Positions 7,910 through 15,931 of a DNA stretch of 64,000 bases are shown one piece after another. The notes beneath the pieces are model-generated. The model saw only the letters and a program-made list of their open reading frames with translations, did not search any database and was not told the DNA's origin. Both the position numbers and the translations under genes were made by a program. The DNA is from Allobosea sp. WAO (GTDB lineage: Bacteria; Pseudomonadota; Alphaproteobacteria; Rhizobiales; Beijerinckiaceae): the NCBI RefSeq assembly GCF_001509835.1, contig NZ_JXTJ01000008.1, forward strand, positions 248,001 through 312,000, written 5' to 3'. The first letter of the stretch is position 1; every line of letters begins with the position of its first letter.

Positions 7910-9450
7910 TAGGCGTTCTCGTTCTTGGTCAGCAGCGAGAGCGGCGTCTTGATGAGGATGTAGATGTCGAGCAGCACCGACCAGTTCTCGATGTAGTAGA
8001 GGTCGTGCTCGACGCGGCGCTGGATCTTGTCCTCGGTGTCGGTTTCGCCGCGCCAGCCATTGATCTGGGCCCAGCCGGTGATGCCGGGCTTGACCTTGTG
8101 GCGGGCGAAATAGCCGTCGACCACCTGCTCATAGGCGCGGTTTGAGGCGGTGGCGTGGATCGCATGCGGGCGCGGGCCGACCAGAGAGAGATTGCCCTTG
8201 AAGACGACGTTCAGCAGTTGCGGCAATTCGTCGATCGAGGTCCTGCGGATGACGCGGCCGACACGGGTGACGCGCGGATCGTCCTTGGTGACCTGCTTGG
8301 CGGCGGCGAAATCGCTCATCTCGTGATAGAGCGAGCGGAATTTCAGCACCTCGATCAACTCGTTGTTGAAGCCGTAGCGCTTCTGGCGGAACAGGATGGG
8401 GCCCTTCGAGTCGAGCTTGATCGCGATCGCGGTCGCCAGCATCAGCGGCGAGAGCAGGATCAGTGCCAGCGTGCCGACGATCTTGTCGAACAGCCATTTG
8501 ACGACGATGTCCCAGTCGGCGATCGGCCGGTCGAAGACATCGAGCACCGGGACGGCGCCGATATAGGAATAGGAGCGCGGTCGGAAGCGCAGCTTCGACA
8601 TGTGGGCCGACAGCCGGATGTCGATCGGCAGCACCCAGAGTTTGCGCAGCATGGTCAAGAGCCGCGCTTCCGCCGAGATCGGCAGAGTGAAGATCACGAG
8701 GTCGAGCTTGGTGCGGCGGGCGAATTCGACGAGATCGTCGATCGTGCCGAGCTTGGGATAACCGGCGACGAGATCAGGCGAGCGGTCGTCATTGCGGTCG
8801 TCGAAGACACCGCAGATGCGCAGGCCGGTGTCGCGCTGAGCTTCCAGCGCCTTGATCAGCTCCTCTCCGGCGGGGCCGCCGCCGACGATCGCGGTCCGCC
8901 GCTCCAGCCGCCCGAGCCGGGTCAGGCGCAGGACGATCAGTGCCACCGCCAGCCGCTCGGCCAGGAGCAGGACGAGGCCGCCGAGATAGAAGCCCGCCAG
9001 CCAGACGCGCGAGACCTGGTCGCCGATCTTGAGGAAGAAGAACGCCGCCAGCGTCAGCAGGAACAACAGGGTCCAGCCGGCGATGATCCGCACCGCCATG
9101 GTGACGAAGTTGCGCAGGGCACCGACATGATAGAGGTGCAGCGCCTGGAAAGCGGCGAGCGCGCCGATCGCGACCAGAGGGACAGTCAGCTGATAGGGCA
9201 GGCTGTTGGCGACATTGCCGGCGGCGTAGAGCCAGTAGATCAGGCCGCCGACGCCGGCGATGACGAGGATGTCGGCCAACCGCACCAGCCCTTCGATCAG
9301 CACCGGCGAGAGCGTGCGCTTCACCGGCATGGCGGCGATGCGCTCGGCCAGCGGGTGGAAGGCACGGGTGGAGCCGGATGCGGGCGTGCCATCCTGTGTC
9401 GGGCCGGCCGAATCCGCCTTGATCAGGTCGCGAACGTCGAAAGCGCCCAT
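7906..9450 (-). CDS. undecaprenyl-phosphate sugar phosphotransferase (WcaJ/ExoY-type)
   Basis: 514 residues. Four N-terminal membrane helices (about 48-190) are followed by a Rossmann-like CoA-binding domain ([12 protein letters not shown] near 187). The C-terminal bacterial sugar transferase domain (about 310-514) begins with [21 protein letters not shown] and carries [11 protein letters not shown] and [22 protein letters not shown]. This is the layout of undecaprenyl-phosphate glucose phosphotransferases, which start lipid-linked repeat-unit synthesis by adding sugar-1-phosphate to undecaprenyl phosphate. It heads a two-gene operon with the polymerase. The start at 9450 gives an N-terminus of usual length. 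Confidence 0.92.
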   Translation of the reverse strand: MGAFDVRDLIKADSAGPTQDGTPASGSTRAFHPLAERIAAMPVKRTLSPVLIEGLVRLADILVIAGVGGLIYWLYAAGNVANSLPYQLTVPLVAIGALAAFQALHLYHVGALRNFVTMAVRIIAGWTLLFLLTLAAFFFLKIGDQVSRVWLAGFYLGGLVLLLAERLAVALIVLRLTRLGRLERRTAIVGGGPAGEELIKALEAQRDTGLRICGVFDDRNDDRSPDLVAGYPKLGTIDDLVEFARRTKLDLVIFTLPISAEARLLTMLRKLWVLPIDIRLSAHMSKLRFRPRSYSYIGAVPVLDVFDRPIADWDIVVKWLFDKIVGTLALILLSPLMLATAIAIKLDSKGPILFRQKRYGFNNELIEVLKFRSLYHEMSDFAAAKQVTKDDPRVTRVGRVIRRTSIDELPQLLNVVFKGNLSLVGPRPHAIHATASNRAYEQVVDGYFARHKVKPGITGWAQINGWRGETDTEDKIQRRVEHDLYYIENWSVLLDIYILIKTPLSLLTKNENAY

Positions 9451-9969
9451 CTCGTCATTCCTCTCCGCCTGCCCGCACCAGAGGCGCGAGCATCGGCAGT
9501 CGACTAGCGCAAATTGCTCTCGGAAGGTTTAATCCGCCGCTGCGAAAGGTGCAGCGATTTGAGCTCGTCCGCGAGCGTTTCGGTGCCTGCAGACCCCGCC
9601 GGCAGGGGCTTCGGAGCCGTGTTGAGCGCTGCTCGATTTTCGCTTGGGCCTTCAAGGTGATAGCGGCGGTTTTCATGGTATCGAAATCGCTGTGAGAACA
9701 CGCCGGAAATCACTGAAAACGGCGTAAGCGTTGACAAAAAGCATAGATTCCGGCATTTAGGGCTGCGATGAGCGACTGAGAAGCACATATTTTCTGGCTT
9801 CCGCCCCCGGAATTTTCGGGAACTGGGCGAGATGCTGTGCTGACCTTCGGTGATAGCCGAAGCGTTTCTTCTACTCTCTTGCTTCGTCTTTAAAACGCCA
9901 ACGATGCGCACCCCGCCGACGTCGCACCCGCGTCGCCGGCGCCTTGGGCCCGCGCCAATTGTGTGACCT
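9451..9969. other. 519-base divergent intergenic region between the polysaccharide operon and the SMR pair
   Basis: No supported gene. The frames that cross it have non-coding composition. The stretch from about 9640 to 9900 is visibly richer in A/T than the flanking genes, as expected for promoters of both divergent operons. A TTGACA at 9733-9738 lacks a good -10 partner at 17 bases (CATTTA), so no promoter is claimed. Confidence 0.5.
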
Positions 9970-10344
9970 GTGTCTTTTCACTGGATTGTCCTGCTCGCGG
10001 CGGTTGCCGTCGAGGTTCTCGCTACGTCGGCGCTGAAGGTCTTCGTTTCAGCGCCGCTCTTCCTGGCCTTTCTGCCGCTTGTGCTGATCGGTCTTTCCTT
10101 CGCTCTCCTCAGCCTGGCGCTGCGCGTCATTCCGATGGCGGTCGCCTATGCGGTCTGGGAAGGGCTCGGTATCGTCGGCATCGCCGTCATCGGCCATGTC
10201 CTGTTCGCCGAACATCTGACGCCGGAGCGCCTCGCGGCGCTAGCCATGATCGTTGCCGGCATCGTGCTGCTCGAGCGCGGCGTCGGCCATGACGAGGCCG
10301 GCGATGATGAGGTCGGCCATGACCAGCAGAGGAGGGCGGCATGA
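9970..10344 (+). CDS. small multidrug resistance (SMR) transporter, first subunit of a pair
   Basis: 124 residues with four transmembrane helices. The essential membrane-embedded glutamate is Glu15 in AVEVLATSALK, and AVAYAVWEGLG is the conserved helix-3 signature. It starts with GTG. It is unusual in carrying a charged C-terminal tail rich in Asp, Glu and His after helix 4 (from about residue 104). It overlaps the next SMR gene by ATGA. Paired SMR genes such as mdtIJ or ebrAB make heterodimeric proton-coupled exporters of polyamines or cationic drugs, and this pair probably does the same. Confidence 0.88.
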   Translation: MSFHWIVLLAAVAVEVLATSALKVFVSAPLFLAFLPLVLIGLSFALLSLALRVIPMAVAYAVWEGLGIVGIAVIGHVLFAEHLTPERLAALAMIVAGIVLLERGVGHDEAGDDEVGHDQQRRAA

Positions 10345-10679
10345 GCGCCACCTTCTCTCCGCAAGGTCTCGCCATTCTCTGGCTCGTCCTCGCAGTCGGG
10401 CTCGAGGTCGCCGGAACGGCCCTGCTCAAGCTCTCCGACGGTCTGAAGCGCCGGCTGATCGGCGGTGCCGGCGTCGTCCTCGTCGTCGGCGCCTTCGGCG
10501 CGCTTGCCCAGGCGATCCGCGGCATGGACCTATCGGTCGCCTATGCCGTCTGGGGCGGGGCGGGACTTGTGATCACCGCCGTCGTCGGCGCGCTCGCCTT
10601 CGGCCAGGCTATCCGCCCGGCGGGATGGCTCGGTATCGCGCTGGTCGTCGCCGGCGTCGTGGCGCTCAAGCTCGCCTGA
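10341..10679 (+). CDS. small multidrug resistance (SMR) transporter, second subunit of a pair
   Basis: 112 residues, four helices, with the conserved Glu22 in VGLEVAGTALLKLSDG and the helix-3 motif SVAYAVWGGAG. Its start is inside the stop of the preceding SMR gene (ATGA), so the two subunits should be made in equal amounts and assemble as an antiparallel heterodimer in the inner membrane. The export substrate is unknown. The gene ends ten bases before a hairpin shared with the convergent cytochrome gene. Confidence 0.88.
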   Translation: MSATFSPQGLAILWLVLAVGLEVAGTALLKLSDGLKRRLIGGAGVVLVVGAFGALAQAIRGMDLSVAYAVWGGAGLVITAVVGALAFGQAIRPAGWLGIALVVAGVVALKLA

Positions 10680-10680
10680 G

Positions 10681-10704
10681 CCCGTTCCTCACTGCAGGAA
10701 CGGG
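10681..10704. terminator. bidirectional hairpin terminator between convergent genes
   Basis: CCCGTTCCT (10681-10689) pairs perfectly with AGGAACGGG (10696-10704) around a six-base loop, and TTCTT follows on the plus strand. It lies at the meeting point of the SMR pair and the cytochrome c gene, overlapping the end of the latter, so it can end both transcripts. Confidence 0.6.
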
Positions 10705-11057
10705 TTCTTCCAGCCGCCCTGCTGTGCGGGGGCCTTGGGCGGGAAGCTCGCCTCCAGATAGTCGAGCACCTTCTTGCGGTCCTCGTCCGCCATTGGCTGC
10801 ATGTTGTGCTTGGTGACCATCCAGGCGAGCGTCTCGTCCCATTTGTCGCGGCTCATGCCCTGGGCCGCGACCAACTTGAAGTTATGACAGGCGACGCAGG
10901 CGTAGAACGCCTCCTCGCGATGCGGCGCCTCCGGGAACATCTCGGGCGTCTCCTCGGCGGGGGCAGGCGCCTGCGCCATGGCCAGCGACGCCGTGAGTAT
11001 GACTGCCGCGCCGAGCGTGAGCCCGGCGCGGCGCAACAACGAACCCATCGAGATCAT
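10689..11057 (-). CDS. monoheme cytochrome c, electron acceptor of the sulfite dehydrogenase (SorB-like)
   Basis: 122 residues. A Sec signal peptide (about 1-29, ending SLAMAQA) exports it to the periplasm. One heme site, CVACH (about residues 54-58), is present, with candidate axial methionines in the later part. It overlaps the stop of the molybdoenzyme gene by ATGA, the classic arrangement of a sulfite dehydrogenase and its small cytochrome subunit. It would pass electrons from sulfite oxidation to the respiratory chain. It is the last gene of a four-gene operon led by an ECF sigma factor. Confidence 0.82.
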   Translation of the reverse strand: MISMGSLLRRAGLTLGAAVILTASLAMAQAPAPAEETPEMFPEAPHREEAFYACVACHNFKLVAAQGMSRDKWDETLAWMVTKHNMQPMADEDRKKVLDYLEASFPPKAPAQQGGWKNPFLQ

Positions 11058-12412
11058 CCGACCAGCACCGCCACCCGGTGCATCGGGTTTGCGCCGTAGC
11101 CCTGCGGATTCCAGCCGCCGGCGACATGCGGCTGCGCCCGGCCCTTGGAATCGGTCGCACGCACCCAGAGCTCGTAATAGCCATCGGAGGGCAGTTCGAC
11201 CTCGGCCGTCCAGCGTCGCCAGTCGAAGCGGTTGCGCGGGTCGGCGGCCTTGGCCTGCTGCCAGGTCGCGCCGAAGTCGATCGAGACGTCGACGCGGGAG
11301 ATGCCGTCATGCCCGTCCCAGGCGGCGCCGCGCAAGGCGAGCTTGCGCGTGCCGGCCGGCAGGCGCGTGCCATTGGCCGGGTTGGTGATGATGCCGCGCA
11401 CCGGCATGGTCGTCATGGTGCGCATGTTGGATTCGTCGGTCTTGCCGCCGGGGATCATCGGCTTGATCGCGACCGAATAGGACGTCCCGCCCATGCCCTG
11501 GCCGTCATGGACCTTGTCGCGGATCGCGATCCGCTTCAGCCACTTGTGCGAGACCGAGGCCGGGAAACCGGGAACGATCACGCGCAGCGGTCCGCCATGG
11601 ATGTTGTTGAGCGGCTGGCCGTTCATCGCCCAGACCAGCAGCGCATGCTGTTCCATCGCAGCCTCGATCGGCACGCCGCGCGACAGCACGTCCTTGCTCG
11701 GATCGCCCGAGAGGTGCTGGTCGGCGCCGTAATTGCCGGTGTGGACCGCGCTCGATTTCAGCCCGGCGCTCTTCAGCACCTCGGCGAGCGAGGCTCCGGT
11801 CCATTCGGCGCAGCCGGCGCCGCCATTGGTCCACTGGTTGCCGCGGGCGGTCGGCTGGAAGAAGGAGCGGCCATTGCCGCCGCATTCCAGCACCATGCGA
11901 TAGGTCTTGGCCGCGAATTTCTGCTTGAGTTCGCCGAGCTTCATCTTCAGCGGGGTGTTGACCTCGCCATCGATGCTGAACTCCCAGGCATCGCCTTCGG
12001 TGAAGCCTTCCGGGGTCTGACCGTTGTTGCGGATGTAGAACTTCTCGGTCGGCGTGGTGTCGTCGTCGAGCATGTGCTCCGGCGTCTCGGCGACGAGCGG
12101 CCGGTCGCCGAGCAGGACGAGGCCCTTGGCCTTGCCTGGGAAGTCGAGGATCTGCGGGCCTTTCGGCGCTGCGGCGGGCGGTGCGCCAGCCGGCGCCGGG
12201 GTGCCCTGCGCCATCGCGGCCGGGATCAGCCCTGCAGGCATGTTGGCCGAGAACGGGATCGCGCCGCCGACGGCTGCACCCATCGCCGCAAGGCCGGCAC
12301 CACCCAGGAAGCCGCGCCGCGAGGAATCGGTACGCCGGCCGAAAGCCTGCGCATCGGCGCGCTCGGGATCATCGCGATAAAGTTCGGCCAGGGAGCGTTC
12401 AGCCTTCGCCAT
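11054..12412 (-). CDS. molybdopterin-dependent sulfite dehydrogenase (SorA/SoxC-like)
   Basis: 452 residues. A twin-arginine signal (DSSRRGFLGGAGLAAM, about 28-43) sends the folded enzyme to the periplasm. An Ala/Pro-rich linker follows (about 68-86). The molybdopterin domain contains LECGGNGRSFF, whose Cys is the expected molybdenum ligand, and a C-terminal Mo-cofactor dimerisation domain follows from about 330. The reaction would be sulfite to sulfate with cytochrome c as acceptor. The single-heme partner encoded next door favours SorA over SoxC, whose partner SoxD is diheme. Confidence 0.85.
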   Translation of the reverse strand: MAKAERSLAELYRDDPERADAQAFGRRTDSSRRGFLGGAGLAAMGAAVGGAIPFSANMPAGLIPAAMAQGTPAPAGAPPAAAPKGPQILDFPGKAKGLVLLGDRPLVAETPEHMLDDDTTPTEKFYIRNNGQTPEGFTEGDAWEFSIDGEVNTPLKMKLGELKQKFAAKTYRMVLECGGNGRSFFQPTARGNQWTNGGAGCAEWTGASLAEVLKSAGLKSSAVHTGNYGADQHLSGDPSKDVLSRGVPIEAAMEQHALLVWAMNGQPLNNIHGGPLRVIVPGFPASVSHKWLKRIAIRDKVHDGQGMGGTSYSVAIKPMIPGGKTDESNMRTMTTMPVRGIITNPANGTRLPAGTRKLALRGAAWDGHDGISRVDVSIDFGATWQQAKAADPRNRFDWRRWTAEVELPSDGYYELWVRATDSKGRAQPHVAGGWNPQGYGANPMHRVAVLVG

Positions 12413-12514
12413 CAGTTTCCTCCATGAGGCGCCTTCGGAAATCGCGCCACTGAAGGATGAGACGTGCGAGCAGCTGAAATCATTCCATGCTGCCGCGTCT
12501 TTTTTGACGAAGCC

Positions 12515-13258
12515 TCAGGCGAGGCAGGACGGCGCTGCGCTCCAATCCTGGCGCAGCGCGGTGCGCAGGGGCTCGATGCCATGGCCGGGATGCATCGTCA
12601 GGTCCCTCAGGAAGCCGGCCATGATGGCGAAACGCGCCGCCGGCATGCCGGTTGCGATCAGGAGATAGCTTTTGCCCCCCGTGTTCCAGCGGGCGAGCGC
12701 ATGCGGCGTCTCGCTGTTGCCGGGCGGGCGCTCGGGCTGAAGCTGCGTGGTGACGTGCAGGCTGAGGCGGCAGCCGCGCGCGCCGGTGAAGCCGGCATGC
12801 TCCTCGCCAGCGTCGGCGGTGCTGCGCCAGGCCGGTAGCAGGCCGAGCCGGGCGAGCTCGCTCGCGATCGGGTCGGAGGAGGCGTGCATCACGCCCTCGG
12901 TCGGGACAGTGTCTGCATGGCGTTCATGGGCGGCGAGCGACGTGGCCAGGAATTGGTCGCCCGACGGGAAGTCGCTCGGTCGAAGGGCAAAGAGTGCTGT
13001 GCCCGTGACGAGGACCAGTGCAGCTGCCGCTGCGAGGTTGCGATAGCGCCGCTGCGGCGGCGCCTTGGTCCGGGGGAAGGGCGGCGCGTCGCCCATCGGC
13101 AGTGCTCGCAACTGCTCCTTCAGCCCGATGATGCCGCGCAGGGCCTGCGCCGCCGGAGGCGAGGCGCCGAGCAGGGCCGCGACCTCGCGCTGGTCGGCCA
13201 CCGCCAACTCGCCATCGGCGAAGGCGTTGAGCCGCTCCCAATCGGCCGGGCCGGGCAT
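12515..13258 (-). CDS. membrane anti-sigma factor for the adjacent ECF sigma
   Basis: 247 residues. An N-terminal cytoplasmic part (WERLNAFADGELAVADQREV, about 6-25) matches the helical sigma-binding region of RsiW/RseA-type anti-sigma factors but lacks the zinc motif HxxxCxxC. One membrane helix (about 76-96) and a periplasmic C-terminal domain follow. It begins one base after the sigma stop; a start at 13276 inside the sigma gene is also possible. Such proteins hold the sigma factor inactive until an envelope signal arrives. Given the genes downstream, the signal may relate to sulfite or oxidative stress, which is inference. Confidence 0.8.
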   Translation of the reverse strand: MPGPADWERLNAFADGELAVADQREVAALLGASPPAAQALRGIIGLKEQLRALPMGDAPPFPRTKAPPQRRYRNLAAAAALVLVTGTALFALRPSDFPSGDQFLATSLAAHERHADTVPTEGVMHASSDPIASELARLGLLPAWRSTADAGEEHAGFTGARGCRLSLHVTTQLQPERPPGNSETPHALARWNTGGKSYLLIATGMPAARFAIMAGFLRDLTMHPGHGIEPLRTALRQDWSAAPSCLA

Positions 13259-13259
13259 G

Positions 13260-13784
13260 TCAGCGTGTCGCGACATGGCGCTGCGGCAGCATGCGGATAT
13301 TGGTCTCACCGATGATCGCGAGCATGGTGGCCCGCGCTCGCGCCAGCCGGCTCATCACCGTGCCGGCCGGCACGCCGATGATCGCCGCCGCTTCGGCGTA
13401 GCTGAAGCCGTCGAGATCCACCAAAACCACCACCTCTTTCATCGCGAGCGGCAATTGCTCGAGCGCCTGTCGCACCGTGATGGCGCTGAGTGCGCGCTCG
13501 GCATACCGCCAGTCGATCGGTTCGGGCGCCTCGCTGCCCGCCTCGCGCGCCTGCCGCCGACTCTGGTCGACCAGCAGATTGCGCAGGATGCAGTAGAGCC
13601 AGCGCCTATAGGCGACATCGTCCGCGGGCTCGGTTTTCGCGCTCAGCACCTTCAGCGCCGCCTCCTGGGCAGCGTCACCGGCCCGTTCGCGATCCCGCGT
13701 CAGGGCGCAGGCATAGCGGAACAGCCGAGTCCATTCGCGTTCGAGCCGCGCATTGCGCGCCGACTTGCGTCCGTCGCGCCACAT
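13260..13784 (-). CDS. ECF RNA polymerase sigma factor
   Basis: 174 residues with sigma region 2 (LFRYACALTRDRERAGDAAQEAALKV, about 21-46) and region 4 (LPLAMKEVVVLVDLDGFSYAEAAAI, with the HTH following to about 155). There is no region 3, as is typical of extracytoplasmic-function sigmas. It heads the operon sigma, anti-sigma, sulfite dehydrogenase, cytochrome c, and probably transcribes its own operon. The 143-base upstream region did not show a motif I can name. Confidence 0.9.
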   Translation of the reverse strand: MWRDGRKSARNARLEREWTRLFRYACALTRDRERAGDAAQEAALKVLSAKTEPADDVAYRRWLYCILRNLLVDQSRRQAREAGSEAPEPIDWRYAERALSAITVRQALEQLPLAMKEVVVLVDLDGFSYAEAAAIIGVPAGTVMSRLARARATMLAIIGETNIRMLPQRHVATR

Positions 13785-13927
13785 GATCGCGCCATCCGAA
13801 CCAGTTCTCGTGCGACGGGAAACAGGCCATCGCCGGCCCGCCGCAGTGAGGGAGAGGTCAGCCTATATCGCAGGGCAGGCGAAAGTCGAACCGCTTTTCT
13901 CGTCCGACACGGAAAGGCCGCCGGCGA

Positions 13928-15088
13928 TCAGCCAAGTCGCTTGGCGAGCGCGCTGCGATAGGCGCCGAGCACGCCGTCGACCATCGCGTTCAGGCAGAAA
14001 TTCGCCCGGACATAGCTGGCGAGATCGGTCGCTTCGGCGCGGCGTGCCGCTTCCGGCATGGCGAGCGTCGCGCGGATCGTGTCGGCGAGGATCGTTGGGT
14101 CGTTGGGTGGGATCAGCCGGGGCGCGTGCTTCGGGCCGTAGATTTCCTTGATGCCGCCGACATCGGTTGAGATCAGCGGCTGGGCCGCGGCTGCGGCCTC
14201 GAGAATGACATAGGGCAGCGATTCCGCGCGTGACGGAATCACCATGATCCTGGCCTTGGCCAGTGCGGCGCGGATCGGGCCGGGCGGCTCGAAGACGCAT
14301 TGCTCGGCAACGTCATGCTCGACGGTCATCTGCTTGAGCAGGGCCTCGTCCGGCCCGGAGCCGACGATCAGGACGCGCGGGGTCAGCCCGTCGCGCCCCT
14401 TCAGGATCTCCAGCGACTCGATCAGCGTGTCGACGCCCTTGGCTGAGCGCAATTCGCCGAGATAGACGAGATCGAAGCTCGCAGAGGAATGGTCGATCGG
14501 CGCGAACTCGGCCTCCGAAATGCCGTTCAGCACGATGCGATGATCGGTGCGCGGCAGATGGCCGGTGCAGGCCTGGAAGCGGCCGGCGATGAAGGCGCTC
14601 TCGAACAGGAACATGTCGGTCGCCGGCTCGAGCAGGCGCTCGACCCCCATATAGACGCGGTGTTCGGTGCTGCCCGGCTTGTAGTTGAAGCTGCCGCCAT
14701 GGGGCGTGTAGGCCGTGACATAGCGGCGGCCGGGCGAGGTCAGCGCCGGCAGGCGCGCATAGACCCCGCCCTTCGAGCCATGCGCATGCACGACCTGCGG
14801 TGCCACTCGCCGCCGCGTCGCGACCGCCGAAAGCTGGGCCCTGGCGTCGGTCAGGCTCGGATAGCGCGACATCGGCACGCGCGTCACGCCAAGCGAGAGC
14901 CTGGGTCCGAGCTCGGCGAAGACCTCGTCGGCGCGGGCGCCTCCGGTCGTCGAATCGCAGAAGATGCCGACCTCGTGGCCGCGTTCGACCTGGCCGCGCG
15001 CGAGATCGAGCACATGCCGGAACAGCCCGCCGAGCGGGGCGCGGAAGACATGCAGGATCCGCAGGGGGCCGGCGTCGGTCGCGGGCAT
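13928..15088 (-). CDS. glycosyltransferase family 4 (GT-B)
   Basis: 386 residues with an N-terminal GT-B acceptor domain starting PLRILHVFRAPLGGLFRHV (about 8-26). The C-terminal donor domain carries FDLVYLGELRSAKGVDTLIE and the nucleotide-sugar site SRAESLPYVILEAAAAAQPL with the E-x7-E spacing of GT4 enzymes. It lies 20 bases before the capsule-export lipoprotein gene in transcription order and is the only clear glycosyltransferase in the locus besides the initiating enzyme, so more sugars may be added by genes outside this window. Donor and linkage are unknown. Confidence 0.9.
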   Translation of the reverse strand: MPATDAGPLRILHVFRAPLGGLFRHVLDLARGQVERGHEVGIFCDSTTGGARADEVFAELGPRLSLGVTRVPMSRYPSLTDARAQLSAVATRRRVAPQVVHAHGSKGGVYARLPALTSPGRRYVTAYTPHGGSFNYKPGSTEHRVYMGVERLLEPATDMFLFESAFIAGRFQACTGHLPRTDHRIVLNGISEAEFAPIDHSSASFDLVYLGELRSAKGVDTLIESLEILKGRDGLTPRVLIVGSGPDEALLKQMTVEHDVAEQCVFEPPGPIRAALAKARIMVIPSRAESLPYVILEAAAAAQPLISTDVGGIKEIYGPKHAPRLIPPNDPTILADTIRATLAMPEAARRAEATDLASYVRANFCLNAMVDGVLGAYRSALAKRLG

Positions 15089-15107
15089 GACGATGGGCTC
15101 CGCGCCT

Positions 15108-15668
15108 CTAGAACCAGCGTTCCTTGATCACGATGGTGTCGCCGGGGCGCACCGCATAGGTGATCGGCACCGTCGCGGTGACGAGCTGGCCGTCCATCAG
15201 GCGGGTGACCTCGGCGAAGTTGCGCTGGCCGCGCGGCGTGAAGCCGCCGGCGATCGCCACCGCGGTCTGCACCGTCATGCCGTTGACGAAGGGGAACTGG
15301 CCGGAATTGGTGACTTCGCCGAGCACGAAGAACGGCCGGTAGGCGTCGACCTCGACCGAGACCCTCGGCTCACGCAGATAGCCGGAGCGCAGCCGCGCCT
15401 CGATCGCGCGTTCGAGCTGGGCGGTGGTGCGGCCATTGGCATCGACAGCGCCGATCAGCGGCATCGAGATCCGGCCGCTGCCGTCTACGGCATAGACGTT
15501 GGAGAGGTTGTCCTGGCCGAAGACGATGATGCGCAGCCGGTCGCCGCTGGCGAGCTGATAGGGCCCTGCGCTCTCGACGGAAAATTCCGGCGCGACGATG
15601 CGAGGTGCGCAGCTTGCCGCCGCAAGCGCGACCGCCAGCGCAAGACAGACGGGGCGTCTACTCATCAT
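15108..15668 (-). CDS. polysaccharide export lipoprotein (OPX family, Wza/GumB-like)
   Basis: 186 residues. A lipoprotein signal peptide ends at LAAASC (lipidation Cys about residue 20). A Poly_export domain follows (YQLASGDRLRIIVFGQDNLSN, about 42-62), then one SLBB-like segment (RPFFVLGEVTNSGQFPFVNG). The short length fits the GumB/OPX-B type that works with a co-polymerase in the inner membrane; such a partner is encoded divergently at 15932. Function is passage of the polysaccharide across the periplasm and outer membrane. Confidence 0.9.
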   Translation of the reverse strand: MMSRRPVCLALAVALAAASCAPRIVAPEFSVESAGPYQLASGDRLRIIVFGQDNLSNVYAVDGSGRISMPLIGAVDANGRTTAQLERAIEARLRSGYLREPRVSVEVDAYRPFFVLGEVTNSGQFPFVNGMTVQTAVAIAGGFTPRGQRNFAEVTRLMDGQLVTATVPITYAVRPGDTIVIKERWF

Positions 15669-15718
15669 CGCGTGCTGAACCCATCGAAAAATCCGGGGTC
15701 AGGGTTATGCGGACATGC

Positions 15719-15733
15719 TTAAGAGCAGGTTAA
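15719..15733 (+). promoter_or_regulatory. CtrA-type box TTAA-N7-TTAA between export and co-polymerase genes
   Basis: TTAA (15719-15722) and TTAA (15730-15733) are spaced by seven bases (GAGCAGG). A further half-site TTAACCAT begins at 15747. Both lie in the 263-base divergent promoter region of the OPX and Wzc-like genes. Together with the box at 5770 this points to shared CtrA control of the polysaccharide locus, which is inference. Confidence 0.5.
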
Positions 15734-15931
15734 AATTCGCACCCGATTAACCATGGTGGCCGTGCTGGACGCCTTGTCGCGGGAAGTTGCTGCCCTCCTG
15801 GTGATGAAGTTGTGTCCGGTGCCGATCATGCGCTGGCGCCAGGGCGCGTTTACCGCCCAATAACCTTAATCCGCTTTCATTGACGCTGCGTCCTGCCGAG
15901 GGCGCGAGAGTTCTGCGTGAATGGAAGAGTC

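Noticed and set aside
9733..9761. TTGACA followed by CATTTA as a promoter
   Set aside because: The -10 element matches too poorly and no transcript evidence supports it.
9504..9911. 135-residue frame in the 9.5-9.97 kb gap
   Set aside because: No ribosome site, Ser/Arg-rich non-coding composition, and it fills the promoter region of two divergent operons.
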